This document shows positions 53,173 through 60,530 of a stretch of 64,000 nt of DNA, piece after piece. Source of the stretch: an uncultured bacterium (GTDB taxonomy: Bacteria; Bacillota; Clostridia; Lachnospirales; Lachnospiraceae); contig CAMFGH010000002.1 of NCBI GenBank assembly GCA_945949875.1, forward strand, positions 1-64,000, in the 5' to 3' direction. The notes beneath the pieces are model-generated. The model was not told where the DNA came from. It made no database searches and saw only the letters and a program-made list of their open reading frames with translations. The position numbers were made by a program, and so were the translations under genes. The first letter of the stretch is position 1. Each line of letters opens with the position of its first letter.

Positions 53173-54366
53173 ATGAGTACATTAGCAATACATGGAGGCA
53201 CTCCGGTTTCCCCGGAACCTATTTTTTACGGACATCAATACATTGATGATGCTGATATTCAGGCAGTCTCTGCGGTTTTAAAGAGTGATTATTTAACCTG
53301 TGGACCTGCCATCACTGCTCTGGAATCCAAACTTTGTGAGATTACAGGCGCAAAATACGCTGTGGCAGTATCCAACTGTACCGCAGCTCTTCACATTGCA
53401 TGCATGGCAGCAGGCATTGGCCCTGGGGATGAAGTGATCACTTCCCCGATTACTTTTGCTGCTTCCGCCAACTGTGCATTATACTGTGGTGCCACGCCGG
53501 TCTTTGCCGATATCGATCCGGATACCTACAATATCGATCCCGACTCCATGGAAGCCCATATCACCGAAAAAACCAAAGCAGTCATCCCGGTTCACTATAC
53601 CGGCCAGGCTGTCCGTCATGACGAGATCGCTGCGATCTGTAAAAAACATGGTCTTATTCTGATCGAAGATGCTGCTCATGCCATTGGCACCAAGTACAAG
53701 GGCATTCCAGTAGGTAGTCTGGCTGACATGACCTGTTTCTCCTTCCATCCGGTAAAAACAGTTACCAGTGGTGAAGGCGGTGCAGTCACCACCAACGATG
53801 AAGAACTGTATAGAAAACTCTGTCTGGCAAGAAGCCATGGTATCACCCGGGATGAATCCCTCATGGTACATCCCACCGGCGAACCCTGGTACTATGAAAT
53901 GGTAAATCTGGGTTACAATTACCGTATGACCGATATCCAGGCTGCCCTGCTTTCCAGCCAGCTGGATAAGCTTACTCTTTTCTCAAACCGCAGAAAAGAG
54001 ATTGTAAAGCGCTATAATGAAGCATTTTCCTCTGTGGATGGCATCATTGTTCAAAAAGAAATACCGGAATCAGATTCTACCAGACACCTGTATGTGATTC
54101 GAATCGATACGGATGTGCTAAGCTGCGACAGGCGTACCTTCTTCCAGGCACTTGCTGCAGAAAATATACGCTGCCAGGTTCACTACATTCCGGTTTACTG
54201 GCATCCTCATTATGAAAAAATGGGGTATCAGAAAGGCCTCTGCCCCAATGCAGAATATGTCTATGAGCGGATCATCAGTCTGCCGCTTTATTATGCATTA
54301 TCGGATGAGCAGGTAGGATATGTGATTGAAGCAGTGAAGAAAATTGCAGAGTATTATAGAAAGTAA
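53173..54366 (+). CDS. pseC: UDP-4-amino-4,6-dideoxy-N-acetyl-altrosamine transaminase-like (PseC)
   Basis: A 397-residue PLP aminotransferase of the DegT family. PseC-type features: SDYLTCGPAITALESKL, AVAVSNCTAALHIA, ITSPITFAASANCALYCGATPVF, and the PLP lysine in SFHPVKTVTSGEGGAV. PseC aminates the UDP-4-keto-6-deoxy sugar made by PseB, an early step of pseudaminic acid synthesis. An ideal AAGGAGG lies 8 nt ahead of the ATG. It lies on the opposite strand from pseF, pseI and pseG, next to a CotH gene and upstream of repeats. No PseB is in the window. Confidence 0.85.
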   Translation: MSTLAIHGGTPVSPEPIFYGHQYIDDADIQAVSAVLKSDYLTCGPAITALESKLCEITGAKYAVAVSNCTAALHIACMAAGIGPGDEVITSPITFAASANCALYCGATPVFADIDPDTYNIDPDSMEAHITEKTKAVIPVHYTGQAVRHDEIAAICKKHGLILIEDAAHAIGTKYKGIPVGSLADMTCFSFHPVKTVTSGEGGAVTTNDEELYRKLCLARSHGITRDESLMVHPTGEPWYYEMVNLGYNYRMTDIQAALLSSQLDKLTLFSNRRKEIVKRYNEAFSSVDGIIVQKEIPESDSTRHLYVIRIDTDVLSCDRRTFFQALAAENIRCQVHYIPVYWHPHYEKMGYQKGLCPNAEYVYERIISLPLYYALSDEQVGYVIEAVKKIAEYYRK

Positions 54367-54367
54367 G

Positions 54368-54463
54368 AAAAAAGAGTCTTGGAAGTTGCAAGGCATATAA
54401 GGCGCCCCAAAAGTCAAACTTTTTGGTGCGCCTCAATATTGCCATTCCCATGACTCTTTTTAT
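54368..54463. mobile_element. MITE-like 96-bp element, copy 1
   Basis: Non-coding, 94 of 96 positions identical to copy 2. Terminal inverted repeats AAAAAGAGTC ... GACTCTTTTT extend to about 16 bp with two mismatches. An inner stem is formed by GGCGC/GCGCC with CCAAAA and TTTTTGG. It begins one base after the pseC stop and could also act as a bidirectional terminator. Confidence 0.65.
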
Positions 54464-54467
54464 CTTA

Positions 54468-54611
54468 TCATGGGGATTCAATATAATTTGTCACTTCACA
54501 TGACCTTTTTTCTTATCCCATCATGGGGATTTACTATAATTTGTCATTTCACATGACCTTTTTTCTTATCCCATCATGGGGATTTACTATGACTTGTTAT
54601 TTCACATCATA
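54468..54611. repeat. Tandem 53-bp repeat, nearly three copies
   Basis: Units begin at 54468, 54521 and 54574 (the last partial). Each contains TCATGGGGATT, a GTCA-TTTCACA-TGAC mini-hairpin and a T-run; unit junctions form CCCATCATGGG. The tail of each unit (CATGACCTTTTTTCTTATC) resembles the right end of the adjacent 96-bp element. Confidence 0.85.
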
Positions 54612-54834
54612 CCTCATCATGTGAAAAATGAATAATTGCTATTACACACTACATTTTCTTTCACCTTTCTCATGGGAAACAAAAAAACTTACTATTTCAC
54701 ATCATAGTTAGTATTATCCATCATGTGTATATAATATAAGCAGCCATTTCCCATCACATCAGCCAATTATCACCACGATATCAAGGAATAATCATGTCTA
54801 CTCAGGGCTAAGCATGTCTAACCATGTATTAAGC
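54612..54834. other. Gene-free stretch with degenerate repeat words
   Basis: No gene seen. TTTCACAT-type words recur (for example near 54600 and 54693) and TTTCACAT pairs with ATGTGAAA around 54600-54627. AT-rich; otherwise nothing recognisable. Confidence 0.4.
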
Positions 54835-54930
54835 AAAAAAGAGTCTTGGAAGTTACAAGGCATCTAAGGCGCCCCAAAAGTCAAACTTTTTGGTGCGCCT
54901 CAATATTGCCATTCCCATGACTCTTTTTAT
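54835..54930. mobile_element. MITE-like 96-bp element, copy 2
   Basis: Same orientation and length as copy 1, differing at two positions (in GTTACA and CATCTAAG). Its right end continues without a break into the 14-bp array beside the aldo/keto reductase stop. Confidence 0.65.
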
Positions 54931-54977
54931 ATGACACTTTTTATATAACTTTTTTATATGACTTTTTTATATGACTC
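54917..54977. repeat. Tandem 13/14-bp array derived from the MITE-like right end
   Basis: ATGACTCTTTTTAT (54917-54930, the terminus of copy 2) is followed by related units at 54931, 54945, 54958 and 54971, the last running into the complement of the reductase stop codon (54978-54980). Confidence 0.8.
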
Positions 54978-56003
54978 TTATACCTGAACTTCTCCGCTCA
55001 GCACTTTTTTATAATCCTCATAGTTCTTTTCCAAAAGCGTCGGTGTATCCAGTCCATACGGACAGTGCTGCTTACACTTTCCACAGTGCAGACACTGCTC
55101 GATCCGTTTCATTTTCTCCTGCCATTCTTCTGTGAGCCATGCCTTAGATGGTGCACGACGAAGCATCAGGGACATACGGGCCGAGTTATTGATCTCGATT
55201 CCCACCGGACAGGGCATACAATATCCGCATCCGCGACAGAATTCCCCGCACAGTTCCTCACGGTCCCTGTCTATGGCAGCCTGTCTCTCCGGTGTCATTT
55301 CCGGCGGATTATCGATAAAGGAGATAAAATCATCCAATTCCTTTTCCCGTTGCACGCCCCAGATTGGCAGCACATTATCAAACTGAGACTGGAATGCATA
55401 AGCCAGACTGGCATCGGTAATCAGTCCTCCGGAAAGGGCTTTCATAGCGATAAAACCCATATCCTTTTCCCGGCACTGCTTCACCAGAGAAAGCTCCTGT
55501 TCTCCGGATATGTAGCAGAACGGGAACTGCAGTGTTTCATACAAACCGGAATCAATCGCTTCCTGGGCCACCCCCAACCTATGGTTTGTGATGCCGATAT
55601 GCCGAATCTTTCCCTGTCTTTTTGCTTCCAGAGCAGCATCATATAATCCGTCTGCTCCGCCCGGTTTTGGGCAGAATGCAGGATTATGGAACTGATAGAT
55701 ATCGATATAGTCGGTTCTCAGATTGGTCAGAGAAGTCTCCAAATCCTTCCAGAATCCCTCTGCATCAGTTGCTCCGGTTTTGGTTGCAATATATACCTGA
55801 TCACGGATTCCGTCCAGTGCCTCTCCCAATTTCACTTCGCTATCAGAGTACATTCTTGCTGTGTCGAAAAATGTGATTCCTGCATGAAAGGCTTTTCGCA
55901 CCAGATAAACCGCATCCTCTGTAGAGATTCTTTGAATCGGCAGTGCACCAAAGCCATTCTTATTTACTGTAATCTTTGTACTTCCAAGTGTTACTGTTGT
56001 CAT
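54978..56003 (-). CDS. Aldo/keto reductase with C-terminal 4Fe-4S ferredoxin domain
   Basis: A 341-residue two-domain protein. The N-terminal AKR barrel has the catalytic set: Asp in FFDTARMYSD with its Tyr, Lys in ATKTG and His in YQFHNP. From about residue 255 come two cysteine clusters, CRGCGYCMPCP and CLHCGKCKQHCP, for two 4Fe-4S centres. Such fusions are common in anaerobes and reduce unknown carbonyls using NAD(P)H or ferredoxin. GGAGGAAAAAG precedes the ATG. It is the last gene of the right-hand minus-strand run; a link to the glycan pathway (keto-sugar reduction) is possible but unproven. Confidence 0.9.
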   Translation of the reverse strand: MTTVTLGSTKITVNKNGFGALPIQRISTEDAVYLVRKAFHAGITFFDTARMYSDSEVKLGEALDGIRDQVYIATKTGATDAEGFWKDLETSLTNLRTDYIDIYQFHNPAFCPKPGGADGLYDAALEAKRQGKIRHIGITNHRLGVAQEAIDSGLYETLQFPFCYISGEQELSLVKQCREKDMGFIAMKALSGGLITDASLAYAFQSQFDNVLPIWGVQREKELDDFISFIDNPPEMTPERQAAIDRDREELCGEFCRGCGYCMPCPVGIEINNSARMSLMLRRAPSKAWLTEEWQEKMKRIEQCLHCGKCKQHCPYGLDTPTLLEKNYEDYKKVLSGEVQV

Positions 56004-56088
56004 ACCACTTTTTCCTCCATTTATTCTACTCTATCATACACATATACTTCCGCAACATTTGCATACTCTGCTGCGGTATTTCCATGTT

Positions 56089-57135
56089 CTACTGTATCAT
56101 CCCATCCTTCAAAAAGAGCGGCATATGGGTATAAGTCAAATCATTACACAAATACACAGCTGCTCCCACCATGGCAATCAGGATAATAACCGGAATCGCC
56201 AAATGCAGGAATCCCCCATCCTTTTCATCAAATCCGGTCACTCCTAGTGTGCCCCACACACTAAGCGGTAGCATAGAGCATCCCAAAAAGACTGCCGGAA
56301 TCTGCCATGCAAAAAATGCGGAAGATAAAATCATAAAGAAAGCTGCTGCCACTCCATATATCCAGAACTTCTTTTCTATGTTCCGATTCCATGCGGTCCG
56401 CTGCCATCCCAGCAAAATAACTGCTGCTATAATGCCTATCCCCATGCCCGGATATCCCTCTTCATGTGAAAAAGTATGAAACATCTGTCCCAAGGTATAT
56501 CCCGGAATACGCTGTGAAATATTGTCCTGGGCCATTCCTGCAAAATGTATTACCAGACAAACGGATAGAATCAGTGAAACCACATATATCCCATAACTCA
56601 AACTCTCTCTTCCACTTGTTTTTTCACCATTTGTCTTATTTTGCTTTACCTTTTCGAGACTTCTCTCTCCTCTATTTCTTCTGACTCTTCTTGACAGATC
56701 AGCCACCGTTCCACAGACAAGCGGAATGACAGCCCAGAGAATCAGTACATCCGGACGCATTTGCTCATAAGAAAAAGAAAGATAGATCGGATTAAGCAGA
56801 TACAATGCAGTCAGGAAAAAGACCTGTTTTTTTTCTTTAAAAATACGCGTTCCAAACCATATAACAGCCCCAAAGGAAAGCATATGAGCAAGAAGCATGC
56901 TGATACGATAGGATGCAGTAATCGTAAATCCGATACAACGCAATAGAACCGGAATCCAAAACCAGATTTGTTCTCCACATAAGCCCGGATGTTGCACAAT
57001 GTTTTCCACCCATTCCAGCTGGTTAAGGATAGACGGATTGTCCATAACATATTCTGCAAAAAGCGGAATCGAAATGCATACCAGGATCAGCACATATCCG
57101 ATTCGATATAAAGTTTTTTCCTGTTCTTTATCCAT
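56089..57135 (-). CDS. PTPS-related (YfhO-like) membrane protein, reduced form
   Basis: A 348-residue protein with about nine helices, related to the core of the larger paralogues. It keeps IPVLLRCIGFTITASYRI, and NISQRIPGYTLGQMFHTF corresponds to their Q-x-x-G-QL region. It lacks the first-loop H-x-x-R-x-EG motif, the N-terminal outside domain and most of the C-terminal tail. Start at 57135: AAAGGG lies 7 nt upstream; it overlaps the 810-residue gene by 49 nt. An internal basic loop (about 150-180) is Lys/Arg/Glu-rich. Function unknown; perhaps a partner of the large neighbour. Confidence 0.65.
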   Translation of the reverse strand: MDKEQEKTLYRIGYVLILVCISIPLFAEYVMDNPSILNQLEWVENIVQHPGLCGEQIWFWIPVLLRCIGFTITASYRISMLLAHMLSFGAVIWFGTRIFKEKKQVFFLTALYLLNPIYLSFSYEQMRPDVLILWAVIPLVCGTVADLSRRVRRNRGERSLEKVKQNKTNGEKTSGRESLSYGIYVVSLILSVCLVIHFAGMAQDNISQRIPGYTLGQMFHTFSHEEGYPGMGIGIIAAVILLGWQRTAWNRNIEKKFWIYGVAAAFFMILSSAFFAWQIPAVFLGCSMLPLSVWGTLGVTGFDEKDGGFLHLAIPVIILIAMVGAAVYLCNDLTYTHMPLFLKDGMIQ

Positions 57136-59519
57136 AGGAATCCCTTTCCAGCTATCCATGCAAGGATAGTAATGAGCGACACCATGTCGGCCACTTTATA
57201 TAATGTGTTTTCCGGATACGATATCCGTATTTTCCCTTTAAAACCGGCAGGAACAGAAAGAATCAGATCTCCGTGCTCTCCTCTCCTCTGCAGGATTTCA
57301 GGAACCTTTTTTTCACCCTCTTTTCCATCAGAAGACGTTCCTTCCTCATAAGCCATGGTTTCCAGTACTTCCACAGCATAGCCTTTGTAACCCAGCAGCG
57401 GAAGTTCCAGATTTCTGTCCCGGTCTGATTCGTTCTGCAGGGTCAGTTCCATTGTGGTGCCGGATTTTTCATAATTCCAATAGTACAATCCCTCTTCTGC
57501 CACCGGATCATGAAAACAGATTCCATCTTTGTCCATACCTTCCAAAAGGTATTCACCATTTACCACACTGATCGAACCCATATTTTCAGCTGTATATAAA
57601 TAGATCGGTGTTATGTGATATACAATATCATTTACATGATAGACAGCAGAACCAACCATCAAAAACAGCAATGTGCTAAAGCAGATCTCCTTAATATGAT
57701 TACCCGGAATACTTTGCTTCTCTATACAACCTTGCTTCTCTATCCTATTCTGTTTTCCTATATAATTCCGCTTCCATACACTGCACTGCTCTTCAAACCA
57801 GAGATAGAAGAATGCTCCCAGCATTGCGGCAAACGCACTTACCGGCGACATCAGTCTGGTCGGGAACTGTAATGCAGTTACAAAAATCCGTATTCCCGGC
57901 ACTTTGGAAAGCGCATCCCACGGAAAATATCTTGTACTCATAAACCAGGCCAGAAGCACCAGACACAGCAGGGTAAGGATTACTTTGTCATATGGTGATT
58001 TTTGACAGAAGCACTTCTTAAGAGCTGTCTCTCCCTGTACTTTTCCTCTTTTCATCCATCTATGGAGGAAGCAGATACACAACATCACAACAATAATAAG
58101 AGCTGTGATTCCCATCTGAATCGGTTCGGCATTGTACATTCCTGTCTGATGTGCACCAATATTAGGATAAAGCTGCAACACACCAACCAGCCAGGTACCC
58201 CATTCATGAAGATTACTTTCCGTCAGTCTGTGGAACCAGTAATCTTTGTTTCCCATCTGATAGACCAGCGGGAGCCAGAACCACATATTGATCAGCAGCG
58301 TCATCCCAGCTGCCTGCAGTAATTGCAGGAACGTTTCTTTTCGGAACGTCTTTCTATAATAGACCAGACATACCAGCAGGATGAAAAAGGCGATCATTTC
58401 CGTAGACAATAAGTGGGACTGCAAAATACCAGTAAGCCCCAGTATGATCCAATATTTGTTTTTCTTATAGGATATGGATTTCGGGTCATCCATATAAAAA
58501 TGGTACATTCCGCACAAAACAAGGGGCAGAAAGACCATAGCCATATATTCTCCTACCGCACCACGGTTGTAAATGTTGTAAATCCTGTACGGAGCCAGCA
58601 TATACATGAGACTGCCAAACAATGCGCTGTACCTATGTTTTGTACAGCTTCGGAAAGAAACATATGCAATGAGCGCTGTCGAAACATTCATTACCAGAAC
58701 GAATATTTTATATGCTGTCATCAGCGGAAATCCAAGTATTCTGAGCATTGTCGGGATAAGCAGAAAGAGATCCCCATAAAACGTAGATACCGCATATCCA
58801 TGATCGTATAACCAGTAGCTTTGTACACGTATGGGCAGACTGTCTGCATGCAAAAGCGAATCTTTCAGTCCTTCAATCCGAAGCATATGAAATGCTGAAT
58901 CTGCCCCCAGATTATAGTAATCTGTCAGATACGGAAAAAATGAAATCAAAACCGCTCCTGTAAGTGCCCATACAACCACCTGATTTTCTTTTGAAACCAT
59001 TCCCTTTCGGATAGCATGGTAAAACCAGACAAGCAGGTCTATCAAAACAAAGAACCAGAAAGCTACAAACAGCAACATTCGATTTCCGAGAGATGTCCGA
59101 TAGAGACTTACGGAAGTCAATGCCTCTGCTCCTGCATTTTGATACATGCAGCTCACCATGGCATCCGGAACGGTATGTTTTACATATACTTCAAAGGAAA
59201 CTTCCTTTTGTCCCGGAAAAACCACTACAGAATTTACCTGTAATGCTTTACGGTTTGCCACTGCAGATTCCACATTCAGCACCATGCTCTGCGCTTCTCC
59301 CACACTGGTCCGCGCCTCCAACCGATACACCCCTGGAGACAGTTGCATGGGGAAAGACAGAAAATGTTCTCCATCCTCCTGCTGTGCAACAATCTGAAGA
59401 TCCTGCCCACTGCCTTCAAAAACCAACTGCCGGCTCTTAAAACATCCGGGCACCATCAGGAAAAGACATATGCATTCTATGAAAATAATTATATTTCCTT
59501 TTTTTCTCCACCATTTCAT
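57087..59519 (-). CDS. PTPS-related (YfhO-like) large membrane protein
   Basis: An 810-residue paralogue of 37950-40337 and 40386-42749. N-terminal helix, beta-rich outside domain (about 35-130), then a core with YYNLGADSAFHMLRIEG, LPIRVQSYWLYDHGY and YGDLFLLIPTMLRILGF. The later region and an outside tail (about 640-780) precede a last helix and a basic end. Between helices near residue 600 is a short repetitive Gln/Lys/Ile loop (NRIEKQGCIEKQ) with DNA repeats at about 57710-57770. It lies 6 bp after the 329-residue paralogue and is probably one operon with it. Confidence 0.78.
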   Translation of the reverse strand: MKWWRKKGNIIIFIECICLFLMVPGCFKSRQLVFEGSGQDLQIVAQQEDGEHFLSFPMQLSPGVYRLEARTSVGEAQSMVLNVESAVANRKALQVNSVVVFPGQKEVSFEVYVKHTVPDAMVSCMYQNAGAEALTSVSLYRTSLGNRMLLFVAFWFFVLIDLLVWFYHAIRKGMVSKENQVVVWALTGAVLISFFPYLTDYYNLGADSAFHMLRIEGLKDSLLHADSLPIRVQSYWLYDHGYAVSTFYGDLFLLIPTMLRILGFPLMTAYKIFVLVMNVSTALIAYVSFRSCTKHRYSALFGSLMYMLAPYRIYNIYNRGAVGEYMAMVFLPLVLCGMYHFYMDDPKSISYKKNKYWIILGLTGILQSHLLSTEMIAFFILLVCLVYYRKTFRKETFLQLLQAAGMTLLINMWFWLPLVYQMGNKDYWFHRLTESNLHEWGTWLVGVLQLYPNIGAHQTGMYNAEPIQMGITALIIVVMLCICFLHRWMKRGKVQGETALKKCFCQKSPYDKVILTLLCLVLLAWFMSTRYFPWDALSKVPGIRIFVTALQFPTRLMSPVSAFAAMLGAFFYLWFEEQCSVWKRNYIGKQNRIEKQGCIEKQSIPGNHIKEICFSTLLFLMVGSAVYHVNDIVYHITPIYLYTAENMGSISVVNGEYLLEGMDKDGICFHDPVAEEGLYYWNYEKSGTTMELTLQNESDRDRNLELPLLGYKGYAVEVLETMAYEEGTSSDGKEGEKKVPEILQRRGEHGDLILSVPAGFKGKIRISYPENTLYKVADMVSLITILAWIAGKGFLWIKNRKKLYIESDMC

Positions 59520-59525
59520 AATCTT

Positions 59526-60515
59526 TTATTCCTGCTCTGCCTCTACGCTATACTGCTTTTGATAAGTTCCAATATGATCCATGAGAAAAACACTGGATGT
59601 AACCATACCGGCTAGAAGAAGCAGTATTCCCAGATTGTAATAATATTTATTTTTCTTTTTCTTCAAAAGTGAAAGAATATTCCCCCAGACAACCACCAGG
59701 AAAAATGTTCCATATCTCAGAAAAACATGGGGCTGTTGGATACTTCCAATCAAATAGGCCAGTACACTGTTTTTCTGCTGCAATATATCCCATGGAAAGC
59801 TGTTTAAAGAACATACAAGACATATCAGTGCTAACACTGCAGCCACCTTGGCAAACCGGGTTTCCTCTTTTTCCTCGGAGAACCATAAAATCAGGAAAAG
59901 AAGCAGTCCTAAAATCAATATTGCTCCAACGCCTATGGGATATGAGTACTGCATTCCCTCTCCCGGCTGATCCCCGGTAAATTTCCAGAAATGGAATGCA
60001 AGCTGTGGAAGCAGTAAACCTTTCTCCTGAATCCTCTGTCCGGAAATCATTTCCCTGGTTTCCATATTCCAAAAGCCTGCCACGACATTCTTTTGTAAAA
60101 TAATCCAGACAAATGTACACAGAAAGAAGGAAACCAGAATTTTTCTTTCTGTTTTCCTTCTTTCCACACATAAACTATAAATACCGGCTGCTATTCCCGG
60201 AAAGACCATCATCACAAGCATCCCCCGGATATCCAAAGCAATATTCATGATATAGATTCGATAAACCGACAGAACATAGATTGCAGTAGTCCAGAGCGCA
60301 ATCATCTCATCCTTAAATATCGCCCGAAATGCAGCCCTTGCGATCACAATGGTCCCAATATTGCACAAAATCATGCATACGGAAAAGCTTATTTCCAGCC
60401 CCGAAAAATTCAGCGGTACAGGAAAATCCTTTCCATGCAAAAAAGGCATTGATGACAAAAGCACCAGTATCACACTATAAAATTGTACGGTTTTTTTCTG
60501 CCACTCTTTTGTCAT
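59526..60515 (-). CDS. PTPS-related membrane protein, strongly reduced form
   Basis: A 329-residue protein with about nine helices. It keeps LWTTAIYVLSVYRIYIMN (matching the core helix of paralogues, for example YTLSLYRLYNIY) and MISGQRIQEKGLLLPQLAFHFW followed by the PIGVG segment. It has no N-terminal outside domain and no first-loop acidic motif. This is the smallest member of the set here, yet the frame is intact, so it is likely functional in a different way rather than a dead fragment. It precedes the 810-residue paralogue. Confidence 0.62.
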   Translation of the reverse strand: MTKEWQKKTVQFYSVILVLLSSMPFLHGKDFPVPLNFSGLEISFSVCMILCNIGTIVIARAAFRAIFKDEMIALWTTAIYVLSVYRIYIMNIALDIRGMLVMMVFPGIAAGIYSLCVERRKTERKILVSFFLCTFVWIILQKNVVAGFWNMETREMISGQRIQEKGLLLPQLAFHFWKFTGDQPGEGMQYSYPIGVGAILILGLLLFLILWFSEEKEETRFAKVAAVLALICLVCSLNSFPWDILQQKNSVLAYLIGSIQQPHVFLRYGTFFLVVVWGNILSLLKKKKNKYYYNLGILLLLAGMVTSSVFLMDHIGTYQKQYSVEAEQE

Positions 60516-60530
60516 CTGTGCTACACCTGC

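Noticed and set aside
54468-54611. Possible CRISPR array
   Set aside because: The 53-bp units are directly adjacent with no unique spacers, and no cas genes are present.
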